Part shown: positions 46,556 through 54,341 of the stretch, in pieces
Position numbering within the stretch: the first letter of the stretch is position 1
How the letters are laid out: every line of letters starts with the position of its first letter
Assembly (NCBI RefSeq): GCF_000521865.1
Contig: NZ_JAME01000019.1
Coordinates: forward strand, 28,538-92,537
Origin: Roseivivax isoporae LMG 25204
GTDB taxonomy: Bacteria; Pseudomonadota; Alphaproteobacteria; Rhodobacterales; Rhodobacteraceae
Length of the DNA: 64,000 nt
Direction of reading: 5' to 3'
The notes under the pieces: model-generated
Seen by the model: the letters and a program-made list of their open reading frames with translations, nothing else
Database searches by the model: none
What the model was told of the DNA's origin: nothing
Translations under genes and position numbers: made by a program

Positions 46556-48004
46556 TCAGCCGCGCCAGAACCGCACGGTGAAGATGACCAGCACCGCCAT
46601 CAGCTCGAGCCGGCCGAGCAGCATGGCGAAGATCAGGATCCACTTCGCCGCGTCGTTGATGTTCTGGAAATTGCCCGCCGGCCCGATCTCGTCCCCGAGA
46701 CCCGGACCGATATTGCCGAGCGCCGTCGCCGCACCCGACAGCGCGGTGATGAAGTCGAGCCCGGTCATGCCCAGCGCCACCGACACGATGCCCAGCACCA
46801 CGAGGAAGAACATGAAGAACGACATGACCGAGGCGAGCACGTCGTCGCCCACCGGCCGGCCATCGTAGCGCGGGGTGAAGATGCCGTGCGGCGCGCGGAT
46901 CTTGCGCAGCTGCGTGCGTACCGAGGCGAACAGCAGCTGGTAGCGGAACACCTTGACCGAACACGCGGTCGACCCCGCGCAGCCGCCGATCAGCCCGATG
47001 AAGAAGAAGAGCGCGATGAGGAACGGCCCCCATCCCATGTAGTCGACGCTGGCATAGCCCGTGCCCGAGATGATCGAGACGATGTTGAAGAGCGACTCGC
47101 GCACCGCCTGCTCGGGGTGGTGCGGAAAGAGCCGCAGCAGCACCGTCACCGTCACCGCGACCAGCGCCGCGATGATGAGGAGGAAGGTGCGCACCTGGCT
47201 GTCGCGCAGGATCGCCAGCGAATTGCCGTTGATGAGCTGCACGTAGCGCACGAAGGGCAGCGCCGCGAGGATCATGAAGACCGAGGCCACGTATTCCGCC
47301 GGCCCCTGGTAGGCGCCGAACGAGGCGTCGGTATTGGCGAATCCCCCCGTCGACACGGTGGTGAGCGCGTGCACCGAGGCGTCGAACGCGTTCATGCCGG
47401 TGCCGATGTAGCACAGCGCGCAGGCAAGCGTCAGCGACACGTAGATGGTCGAGATCTGCGCCGAGATCTGCGTGGCGCGCGGCAGGATCTTCCCCATCGT
47501 GTCGAAGGCCTCGGTGCGGAAGATCTGCATGCCGCCGACCCGGAGCTCGGGCAGGAAGACCATGGCGACCACGATGATGCCGATGCCCCCCAGCCATTGC
47601 AGCAGCCCCCGCCAGAGAAGGATGCCCTTGGGCAACGCCTCGAGGCCGGTGAACACCGTGGAGCCGGTCGTGGTCATGCCCGACATCGCCTCGAAATAGG
47701 CATCCACGAACCGCGCCTCGGTCGCCCCGAAGACGAAGGGGATCGCGCCGAAGAAGGGCAGCACCACCCAGACCAGGGTGGTCAGCAGGAAGGTCTGCTG
47801 CAGCGACAGTCGCTCGCGCACCGCGTTCGCCGAGGCGATCGACATCAGCGTGCCCGCCAGCACCGTGATCATCGACGCCTCGAGGAACACGGCCCACTCG
47901 CCGCGCCCCTCCGCGATGTCCACGAGCATCGGCAGGAGCATGGTCAGGCCGAGGCACGTGACGAGGATGCCGATGACATAGGCGACGGGACGCAGGTCGA
48001 ACAT
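46556..48004 (-). CDS. trkH: TrkH-family potassium uptake protein
   Basis: This 482-residue membrane protein has the four-fold M1-P-M2 repeat structure of TrkH. Selectivity-loop segments are visible: SGMTTTGSTVFTG, TTVSTGGFAN, SIISGTGYASVDY and TALSGAATALGNIGPGLG. It forms the K+-conducting subunit gated by a TrkA-type protein, but no trkA is adjacent. It lies upstream of the Mla operon by 105 bases on the same strand, with its own leader of about 240 bases. Confidence 0.93.
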   Translation of the reverse strand: MFDLRPVAYVIGILVTCLGLTMLLPMLVDIAEGRGEWAVFLEASMITVLAGTLMSIASANAVRERLSLQQTFLLTTLVWVVLPFFGAIPFVFGATEARFVDAYFEAMSGMTTTGSTVFTGLEALPKGILLWRGLLQWLGGIGIIVVAMVFLPELRVGGMQIFRTEAFDTMGKILPRATQISAQISTIYVSLTLACALCYIGTGMNAFDASVHALTTVSTGGFANTDASFGAYQGPAEYVASVFMILAALPFVRYVQLINGNSLAILRDSQVRTFLLIIAALVAVTVTVLLRLFPHHPEQAVRESLFNIVSIISGTGYASVDYMGWGPFLIALFFFIGLIGGCAGSTACSVKVFRYQLLFASVRTQLRKIRAPHGIFTPRYDGRPVGDDVLASVMSFFMFFLVVLGIVSVALGMTGLDFITALSGAATALGNIGPGLGDEIGPAGNFQNINDAAKWILIFAMLLGRLELMAVLVIFTVRFWRG

Positions 48005-48198
48005 GCGCGCGAGCGTTGGCGCGGCCCGTGCGGGCTGTCAAGCGCGCCCTGCGGGCACCCGGCCTCCCGGGTCCGCCGCCCGATGCGACGCCGCCGCACG
48101 AGGCGCGACCGCCGCCCGGCGCGCGATGCGGGACGGCGGCGCGGCGCCCCCGTGTCACGCCTGCCGCGGCGGCGCGCGAAATCCGGGAAAATTTCCTC

Positions 48199-48226
48199 TT
48201 GCAGCCCCCCGCCCGAGACTTTACAT
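48199..48226 (+). promoter_or_regulatory. Possible promoter of the tRNA-Gly pair
   Basis: TTGCAG at 48199 and TTACAT at 48221 are spaced 16 bases apart and lie 19 bases before the first tRNA. Both boxes are weak matches to the sigma-70 consensus. Confidence 0.35.
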
Positions 48227-48244
48227 CGCCGTCACCCAAGGAAC

Positions 48245-48319
48245 GCGGGCGTAGCTCAGGGGTAGAGCATTACCTTGCCAAGGTAAGGGTCGTGAGTTCG
48301 AATCTCATCGCCCGCTCCA
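48245..48319 (+). tRNA. tRNA-Gly (anticodon GCC), copy 1
   Basis: The 75-base gene folds as a cloverleaf: acceptor GCGGGCG pairs with CGCCCGC, the anticodon loop TTGCCAA (anticodon GCC at 48277-48279) closes on TTACC/GGTAA, the T-arm has TTCGAAT, and the CCA end is encoded. A second identical copy follows 37 bases later. The spacer holds a CCGGGCC/GGCCCGG hairpin, and a shared transcript is likely. Confidence 0.97.
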
Positions 48320-48356
48320 TTGGGACAGATCGCCGGGCCCAGGCCCGGAACGGAGC

Positions 48357-48431
48357 GCGGGCGTAGCTCAGGGGTAGAGCATTACCTTGCCAAGGTAAGG
48401 GTCGTGAGTTCGAATCTCATCGCCCGCTCCA
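48357..48431 (+). tRNA. tRNA-Gly (anticodon GCC), copy 2
   Basis: This 75-base gene is identical to the first copy at every base, with anticodon GCC at 48389-48391 and an encoded CCA. The copies start 112 bases apart. Glycine GGC codons dominate in this GC-rich genome, which may explain the doubling. Confidence 0.97.
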
Positions 48432-48450
48432 ATCCGGCCTCGGGCCGGAT
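48432..48450 (+). terminator. Hairpin after the tRNA-Gly pair
   Basis: A perfect 8-bp stem, ATCCGGCC/GGCCGGAT, with a three-base loop begins at the base after the CCA end. No T-run follows. It may end the tRNA transcript or the convergent gene that stops at 48466. Confidence 0.5.
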
Positions 48451-48465
48451 GTCCGGTCACCTTCC

Positions 48466-49401
48466 TCATCCGAACGCCACCGACAGCCGCAGGTCGAGCG
48501 CGTCCGCCTTGGCGCGCTGGTAGGGTGTCGCACGGGCGCGCGCGCCGCGCAGCCGCTCGATCACCAGCCGCGCGCGCAGGCAGAACCGCAGGACGTCCCG
48601 GTCGACCTCGCCGCCATATCCCTCGAGGAAGGCGGCGAGATGCGCCGCCGCGATGCCCTCGGGCGCGATCTCGGCGCGGTCGGCCGGGCAGAGCGCGTCG
48701 AGTTTCAGGAAATCCGCCATGTCGTAGACGGCGAGCTTGCGCGTCGCCTCCGTCAGGTCGAGCGCCACCGTCCGCCCGGGGCAGATCATCAGGTTCCCGC
48801 CGTGGAAATCGCCGTGCGCCACGACCTTGGCCGCGGGCCGCCGGACCAGTTCCCGCGCGGTGCGGGCCAGCGCGCCGACCGCGCCCGCGCAGGAGGGCGG
48901 CAGGTCCGTGCCCGTGCACAGCGCGTCGATCTCGCGCAGCATCCAGCGCGGCCAGAACGGCACCTTCTCGGCCGGCGCCGAGCCGTGCAGCACCGAGAGC
49001 CACCGTCCCGCCCGGCGGAAGATGTCGGCGCGCACCGCCGCGGGCGCGCCGCGCCGCAGGATCTCGCGCGCGGGCTCTCCCGGCACGAGCCGGGTCACCA
49101 GCGCCGTGCCGTCTGGCGACAGCATCTCGGGCACCGCCACGCCCAGTGCCGCGTGGTCCGCGAACTCCTGCGCCAGCCGGTCGAGCGCCGCCGCCTCGGC
49201 CGCGAGGCGCCCCGCGCCCGTCCCGCCCGGGGCGAGGTCGAGCTTCAGCGCGTAGGCTGCGCCGTCCGCGTAGCGCAGGGCAAAGACCGCGCGCGTGTCA
49301 GGAAAGTCCGGCGGATGCGCCAGCGGCTCGAGGACGACCGGCACGCCCGGCCGGAACAGCGCGGCCCGCTCCGCGGCGGCGCGCGTGAGGACATCGGGCA
49401 T
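48466..49401 (-). CDS. Aminoglycoside-phosphotransferase-fold (APH) kinase-like protein
   Basis: This 311-residue protein has the APH/choline-kinase catalytic loop VVAHGDFHGGNLM (Asp base and Asn) and the metal-binding ALDLTEA, plus an N-lobe Lys in AYALKLDL. It would phosphorylate a small hydroxylated compound; the true substrate is not predictable and antibiotic resistance is not implied. MPDVLTRAAAERAALF at 49401 is taken as the start because upstream in-frame sequence lacks homology-like features. It converges with the tRNA pair. Confidence 0.8.
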   Translation of the reverse strand: MPDVLTRAAAERAALFRPGVPVVLEPLAHPPDFPDTRAVFALRYADGAAYALKLDLAPGGTGAGRLAAEAAALDRLAQEFADHAALGVAVPEMLSPDGTALVTRLVPGEPAREILRRGAPAAVRADIFRRAGRWLSVLHGSAPAEKVPFWPRWMLREIDALCTGTDLPPSCAGAVGALARTARELVRRPAAKVVAHGDFHGGNLMICPGRTVALDLTEATRKLAVYDMADFLKLDALCPADRAEIAPEGIAAAHLAAFLEGYGGEVDRDVLRFCLRARLVIERLRGARARATPYQRAKADALDLRLSVAFG

Positions 49402-49579
49402 GGACACAGGGCGGGACCTCCGGGCCGCAACGCGCAGGTCCGCAGGGAAGCAGCCCCGCGCCGCGGCATCAAGCCATCGCCTGCCGACCGTACACGAAAA
49501 AGGGGGCGCCCCCCGGACCACGGCGGCGCCCCCGGCACCCGCCCCGCCATCGCGGGACGGGCGAGTTCCTCCGGCCCGG

Positions 49580-50761
49580 TCAGGCCGGCATGTCGGCGCG
49601 GTCCCCGAGCGTCACGGTCACCGACTGCTCCTTGCCGCCGCGCAGGAAGGTGATGTCCACCTCCGCGCCCGGCCGCTCGATGGCGATGGCACGGGTCAGG
49701 TCGCGCGGGCCCTCCATCTCCTGGCCGTTGACCGACGTCACGATGTCACCCGGCTCGAGACCCGCGGCGCGCGCCGGCGTGTCCCTGGTCACGCGCTCGA
49801 TCATCACGCCGCGCGGGGTCTCGAAGCCCAGCGCCTGCGCCACCTCGTCCGAGACCGGCTTGATCTGCACGCCGAGCCAGCCGCGCGTCACCTCGCCGTC
49901 ATCGGCCAGGTCGGCCACGATGTCCGACGCGATCTCGGACGGGACCGAGAAGCCGATGCCGACCGAGCCGCCGGTGGGCGAGATGATCGCGGTGTTGATG
50001 CCCACGACCTCGCCCGCCTCGTTGAACAGCGGACCGCCGGAATTGCCGCGGTTGATCGCCGCGTCGGTCTGGATGAAGTCGTCGAAGGGCCCCGCGTTGA
50101 TGTCGCGCCCCAGCGCCGAGACGATGCCGGTCGTGACCGTGTTGCCGAGCCCGAACGGGTTGCCGATGGCGATCACGTTCTGGCCCACGCGCAGCTCGGT
50201 CGAATCGCCGAAGGTCACGTGCGGCAGGTCCTCCGCGTCGACCTCGACCACCGCGAGATCCGTCGCCTCGTCGATGCCCTTGACCTCGCCGTCGAAGCTG
50301 CGGCCGTCCTCGAGCTTGACCGTCACCGTGTCCGCGCCGCTGACGACGTGGGCGTTGGTCACGATCTGCCCGTCGGCCGAGATCACGAAGCCGGTGCCGG
50401 CGCCCTGCATCGGGCCGCGCGGACCGCCGGGGCCGCCCGGCCCGGGCATCTGCCCGTGCGGCATCGGCATGCCGAAACGCTCCATGAACTCCTCCCACGG
50501 GAAGGCGCCCTGCGGTCCGCCCTCGGCCGAGACCGGCTGCGACTTCGTCACCTCGATGGTCACCACCGCCGGCGACAGCTGCGCCACGAGGTCGACATAG
50601 TCGCCGCCGGACCGCGTCGCCGCCGCCGCCGGCACAGTGGTGTCCCGGGCCGTCGCCGCCGCGTCGTCGTCCTGCGCCACGACCATGCCGCCGGTGGCCA
50701 GCGCCGCCATCATCGCCACGCCCGCGGCCGTGCGCCGCGCCGTCTTTGCCTGCATCTTCAT
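49580..50761 (-). CDS. DegP/HtrA-type periplasmic serine protease with one PDZ domain
   Basis: This 393-residue protein has an N-terminal export signal (TAAGVAMMAALATGGMVVA), the trypsin-like triad His138 (VTNAHVV), Asp168 (EATDLAVV) and Ser241 (NRGNSGGPLF), and a single PDZ domain near the C-terminus (GWLGVQIKPV... ARAAGLEPGDIVTSVNGQ). A long flexible loop rich in Gly, Pro and Met (about 97-118) precedes the protease core. Canonical DegP has two PDZ domains. GGAGAG seven bases before the ATG at 50761 sets the start. It is divergent from a two-component system that may control it. Confidence 0.9.
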   Translation of the reverse strand: MKMQAKTARRTAAGVAMMAALATGGMVVAQDDDAAATARDTTVPAAAATRSGGDYVDLVAQLSPAVVTIEVTKSQPVSAEGGPQGAFPWEEFMERFGMPMPHGQMPGPGGPGGPRGPMQGAGTGFVISADGQIVTNAHVVSGADTVTVKLEDGRSFDGEVKGIDEATDLAVVEVDAEDLPHVTFGDSTELRVGQNVIAIGNPFGLGNTVTTGIVSALGRDINAGPFDDFIQTDAAINRGNSGGPLFNEAGEVVGINTAIISPTGGSVGIGFSVPSEIASDIVADLADDGEVTRGWLGVQIKPVSDEVAQALGFETPRGVMIERVTRDTPARAAGLEPGDIVTSVNGQEMEGPRDLTRAIAIERPGAEVDITFLRGGKEQSVTVTLGDRADMPA

Positions 50762-50800
50762 TCCCGAACTCTCCATCTTCGTCCCGGCCCCGCGTCCGGT

Positions 50801-50931
50801 CGCCGCCCGTCGGGCGGCGGGTCCCGGCCGGGGGCCCTGAAAGCCGCGCAACGGGTCGTCCCGCCGCACGAGGCCAAGATGGACCCGCCGCATTGCAGGA
50901 CACCCGCCGCCGCGATTACAAATCCGCAATG
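50801..50931. promoter_or_regulatory. Palindromes in the protease / response-regulator divergent region
   Basis: CGCCGCCCGTCGGGCGGCG (50801-50819) is a near-perfect palindrome with a single central base. GTCCCGGCC occurs as a direct repeat on each side (50781 and 50821). CATTGC (50891) and GCAATG (50926) form a wider inverted repeat nearer the response-regulator gene. These are candidate sites for autoregulation; none matches a motif I can name. Confidence 0.4.
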
Positions 50932-51047
50932 TGGGCCGCGGGCGGCGGGCCCGGCGCCCCCCGCCCCTTGCAATTCCGCGTGTCCTTCCCTTGGTGGATC
51001 GCAGGGGCGGACCAGCGCCCGAGCCGCAAGGAGCCACGCCTTCGCCC

Positions 51048-51722
51048 ATGAGACTGCTCGTCGTCGAGGATGACCGCACCACCGCCGACTTCATCGTGCG
51101 CGGCCTGACCGAGGAAGGCCACGCCGTCGACCGGCTGGCCTCGGGGCGCGACGCGCTCGCCGAGGCGACGCGCACCTCCTACGACGTGCTGGTGGTCGAC
51201 CGCATGCTGCCCGACCTCGACGGGCTCTCGCTGGTCAAGGCGCTGCGCGCCGCGCGGGTGGCGACGCCGGTCCTGTTCCTGACCGCCATGGGCGGCATCG
51301 ACGAGCGCATCGAGGGCCTGCGCGCGGGCGGCGACGACTACCTGACGAAACCCTTCGCCTTCGGCGAGCTCTCGGCGCGCATCGCGGCCCTCGCCCGCCG
51401 CCTGCCGCTGTCGGAAGAAGCCGAAACCGTGCTGCGGGCAGGCGACCTCGAGATGGATCTCGTGCGCCGCCGCGTGACCCGCGCCGGGCAGGAGATCGAC
51501 CTGCTGCCGCGCGAATTCGCGCTGCTCGAGCACCTCCTGCGCCGCAAGGGCCGCGTGCAGACCCGCACCATGCTGCTCGAGGCGGTCTGGAACATCCACT
51601 TCGATCCGCAGACCAACGTGGTCGAAACGCATGTCTCGCGCCTGCGCGCCAAGGTCGACCGCCCCTTCGACCGCGACCTGATCGTCACCGTGCGGGGCGC
51701 GGGCTACCGGATCGACGGCTGA
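51048..51722 (+). CDS. OmpR-family response regulator
   Basis: This 224-residue protein has a receiver domain (residues 1-112) with phospho-acceptor Asp51 (DVLVVDRMLPDLDG), the conserved Lys of YLTKPF and Asp7-Asp9 in VVEDDRT. A C-terminal winged helix (about 125-222) ends in TVRGAGYRI. It is a DNA-binding regulator. Its stop overlaps the histidine kinase start by one base (TGATG). The divergent protease suggests an envelope-stress role, which is inferred. Confidence 0.93.
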   Translation: MRLLVVEDDRTTADFIVRGLTEEGHAVDRLASGRDALAEATRTSYDVLVVDRMLPDLDGLSLVKALRAARVATPVLFLTAMGGIDERIEGLRAGGDDYLTKPFAFGELSARIAALARRLPLSEEAETVLRAGDLEMDLVRRRVTRAGQEIDLLPREFALLEHLLRRKGRVQTRTMLLEAVWNIHFDPQTNVVETHVSRLRAKVDRPFDRDLIVTVRGAGYRIDG

Positions 51723-53059
51723 TGGCGCGCCGGCTGTTCCGCTCCACGCCCGTACGGCTCGCGCTGATGCTCGCGGCGCTCTTCACGGCGGTGAACCTCG
51801 TGACGCTGGGCGGCGCCTACCTCCAGCTGCGCGCCGCGGCGCAGGCGCAGATCCGCGAAAGCCTCGATGCGGGCATGGCGGGTTTCGACGTGACCGCCAC
51901 TCCCGCCGCGCTCGCCACGCTCGTGCGCGCCCGCGCCCGCGCCGCCGACCCTGCCGACAGTATCTACGTGTTCCTCGGCGACGACGGCCGGCGCGCGGGC
52001 AACGCGGCCGCGGTCCTGAACGACGGCCGCCCTCGCCTGACCGCCCTGCCCGACGGCCGCCCCCTGTCGGACGAGGGCTACCTGCACGAGGTGCGCCGGC
52101 TGTCCTCGGGCGTGCTGATCCTCGCCGAGAGCCTCGCACCGCTCGCGGACCTGCGGCGCACCTTCCTCGCGCTCCTCGCGTTCTCGGTCGTGCCGACCGC
52201 GCTCCTGTCGCTGGGGCTCGGCACCCTCATCGCGCGCCGCTCGGCGCGGCGCGTCGCGCGCATCGAGGCGACGCTCGGCCGGCTCGAGGCGGGCGAGCTG
52301 TCGGCGCGCTACGACGGGCGGGACCATGCGGGCGACGACCTGTCGCGCATCGGCCAGCGGGTGAACCGCATGGCCGAGCAGCGCGAGGCCGCGACCGAGG
52401 CGCTGCGCCAGGTCTCGGCCGACATCGCGCACGACCTGCGCACGCCGCTGCAGCGCATCTCGGTCCTGCTGGCCGACCTGCGCGGGCATCTCGCGGAGGA
52501 TACCGAGCCCGCGCGGATCGCCGAGGCCGCGGGCATCGAGGCCGACCGCGCCACGCAGGTCTTCCGCGCGCTGCTCGAGATCGCGCAGATCGAGGGCGGG
52601 GCGCCCGCAGCGCGGTTCGCGCCGGTCGACCTCGTCGCCGTCGCGCGGGAGATCGTCGAGCTCTACGAGCCCGCCGCCGACGATGCGGGCATCGTCCTCG
52701 AAACCGACCTGCCCGCCGCGCCGGTCATGGTGTCGGGCGCCCGCGACCTCGTGGGACAGGCGCTCGCGAACCTCATCGAGAACGCGCTCCGGCATGCGGG
52801 CGCCCGGGCGCGCGTCACGGTGGCCGTGGCCGCGGACGGCCCCTGCCTGGTCGTGCGCGACACCGGCCCCGGCATCCCCGAGGACGAGCGCGACCGCGTC
52901 CTGCGCCGGCTCTACCGGCTCGAACGCTCGCGCACGACGCCTGGCAACGGGCTCGGCCTCTCGCTGGTGGCGGCGATCGCGCAGGCCCACGGGGCGCAGC
53001 TCGTGCTGGGCGACGCGGGCCCCGGCCTCGTGGTCACCCTGCGCTTCCCGCCCGCCTGA
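51722..53059 (+). CDS. Sensor histidine kinase
   Basis: This 445-residue membrane kinase has two TM segments (about 11-32 and 147-170) enclosing a periplasmic sensor of about 110 residues. A HAMP-like linker, the dimerisation helix with His237 in SADIAHDLRTPLQR and an HATPase domain with N-box NLIENALRHAG and G-box GPGIPEDERD follow. It phosphorylates the cognate response regulator encoded immediately upstream. The sensor domain is Ala/Arg-rich with no recognisable ligand motif. Confidence 0.93.
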   Translation: MARRLFRSTPVRLALMLAALFTAVNLVTLGGAYLQLRAAAQAQIRESLDAGMAGFDVTATPAALATLVRARARAADPADSIYVFLGDDGRRAGNAAAVLNDGRPRLTALPDGRPLSDEGYLHEVRRLSSGVLILAESLAPLADLRRTFLALLAFSVVPTALLSLGLGTLIARRSARRVARIEATLGRLEAGELSARYDGRDHAGDDLSRIGQRVNRMAEQREAATEALRQVSADIAHDLRTPLQRISVLLADLRGHLAEDTEPARIAEAAGIEADRATQVFRALLEIAQIEGGAPAARFAPVDLVAVAREIVELYEPAADDAGIVLETDLPAAPVMVSGARDLVGQALANLIENALRHAGARARVTVAVAADGPCLVVRDTGPGIPEDERDRVLRRLYRLERSRTTPGNGLGLSLVAAIAQAHGAQLVLGDAGPGLVVTLRFPPA

Positions 53060-53069
53060 GGCGCGGGCC

Positions 53070-53621
53070 TCAGTGCAGCGCGTCCGCCCCGTGCCGCAGG
53101 ATCACCGGCACGATCAGCTCCTCCTCGTCGACGAGATGCCGGTCGAGCAGCGCGTCGAAGGACAGAAGCTCCTCGCGGAACGGGCCCGCCTCGCCGCCCT
53201 GCAGGACGCCGTTCGCCGACAGCGTGAACCGCTCCAGAAGCCCGTCCATCGCGTGGTGGTCGCGGTCGAGCAGGGTGAAGCCCCGCACCAGCTGCGGCTC
53301 CATGCCGCTCAGCGCCGGGAAGTAGTGATGGTCCTCGATCCGGTGATGGCCGTGCAGCTCGTTCACCAGGAGGTTGCCGTACTGCGCCAGCCGCGCCTTC
53401 TGCACCTCCGGGTCGAGCCGCCCGTCCATCGCGCCTTCCGCGTCCTCGCGCAACAGCGCGGTCAGCTTGCGGAACATAACGTGCCGCTCGAGCCAGAACT
53501 GCACCAGCCCGTTGAAGTTGGAATGTCCCTCCCAGCTGTCGCGCGGATACGCCTCGAGCAGCTGGCGCAGGGCGTCGGGCAGCCCCTCGCGGGCCCCGAG
53601 CGCCAGGTCGTCGTCGGTCAT
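53070..53621 (-). CDS. Hemerythrin-domain protein
   Basis: This 183-residue helical protein holds the His/Glu pattern of a di-iron hemerythrin-like domain: GHHRIEDHHYFPAL (HxxxE-type), LLDRDHHAMDGLLERF and LDRHLVDEEELIVPVIL. It may bind oxygen or nitric oxide or sense iron or redox state. AGGAG eight bases before the ATG supports the start. It converges with the histidine kinase and lies 46 bases from the next gene. Confidence 0.9.
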   Translation of the reverse strand: MTDDDLALGAREGLPDALRQLLEAYPRDSWEGHSNFNGLVQFWLERHVMFRKLTALLREDAEGAMDGRLDPEVQKARLAQYGNLLVNELHGHHRIEDHHYFPALSGMEPQLVRGFTLLDRDHHAMDGLLERFTLSANGVLQGGEAGPFREELLSFDALLDRHLVDEEELIVPVILRHGADALH

Positions 53622-53667
53622 GTCGGTGTCTCCTTGCCCGCGCCAGATAGGGCGGGCGTCGCCTCTG

Positions 53668-53997
53668 TCAGTCCGGCACCCCGAACACTGCCGCCACGTC
53701 GTACATCACGGGCTCGAAGCCGCGGCACAGGGCGGCGAAGCGGCGGTTGTGGGCGCGCATCTCGTCCGAGCGCAGCATGGCGAGGAAATCCTCGCGCCGC
53801 CGCCATTGCGAGTAGTTGGCGATCCGCGTCTGCGCGTCGTTCACGTGCAGGCCCGCCGCCACGAAGCCCGGCTGCCGCGAGATGAAGCCGTCATAGGCCT
53901 CCTGCAGCGCGTCGAGCAGGTCCTGGCAGGTGCCGGGGCTCGTCTCGAAGGTGGTGAGAACGGTCTGCACGTCGCTGGGGTGGGTGATCCGGGGCAT
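53668..53997 (-). CDS. Antibiotic biosynthesis monooxygenase (ABM) domain protein
   Basis: This 109-residue protein has the dimeric alpha-beta ABM fold pattern: VQTVLTTFETSPGTCQDLLDALQEAYDGFISRQPGFVAAGLH and IANYSQWRRREDFLAML. Members include quinol monooxygenases and heme-degrading enzymes, but most are uncharacterised. No antibiotic cluster is present. AGGGAGAGG precedes the ATG at 53997. It may be co-transcribed with the hemerythrin gene 46 bases downstream. Confidence 0.85.
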   Translation of the reverse strand: MPRITHPSDVQTVLTTFETSPGTCQDLLDALQEAYDGFISRQPGFVAAGLHVNDAQTRIANYSQWRRREDFLAMLRSDEMRAHNRRFAALCRGFEPVMYDVAAVFGVPD

Positions 53998-54197
53998 GCG
54001 CCTCTCCCTGTTCGCCGGGTTCCATCCCATCCTGACACGGGCGGGCCGGGCGGGCCAGCGGCGTTGCGGGCGGATTCGCCCCGCAGGTCGGGTATCCCGC
54101 ACCTCGGCATCATGGCCGGCGCGTGCTACGGTCCTCGCATGCGGTCGTTTTTTTCCGCACGCCACGTTTGAAAGCAAGAATTCGAGGGACCCGTTTC

Positions 54198-54323
54198 ATG
54201 ATGACCAAGCGCACGTTCACGCTCCTCTGCGCCCTGCTGCTCTGCCTCCTGCCGATCGTCGGCGCCTCGGCCGACGACAGGATCCCCGGGCTGCCGGCCG
54301 CCACCGACCTCTCCGCCCGCTGA
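54198..54323 (+). CDS. Small exported peptide
   Basis: This 41-codon frame has a clear signal peptide: two Lys/Arg residues, then LLCALLLCLLPIVGASA, leaving a mature peptide of about 15 residues (DDRIPGLPAATDLSAR). AGGGA lies seven bases upstream. It sits alone, 18 bases from the convergent dacB. No homologue is recalled. It is probable but unproven; similar short exported leaders are common in Rhodobacterales. Confidence 0.5.
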   Translation: MMTKRTFTLLCALLLCLLPIVGASADDRIPGLPAATDLSAR

Positions 54324-54341
54324 ACCCCGGCCGGGCGGCGG

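Noticed and set aside
48247..48431. Short protein frames over the tRNA-Gly pair (with a repeated SSGVEHYLAKVRVVSS segment)
   Set aside because: They are translations of the tRNA genes themselves and are a well-known false annotation.
48245..48450. tRNA-Gly as an integration site of a genomic island
   Set aside because: No integrase, no partial tRNA repeat farther away and no change in gene style nearby. The second copy is a complete identical gene.
48466..49401. Aminoglycoside resistance gene
   Set aside because: The APH fold is shared by many kinases, and nothing in the sequence or context indicates resistance.
53668..53997. Antibiotic biosynthesis gene
   Set aside because: The ABM domain name is historical, and no biosynthetic cluster surrounds it.
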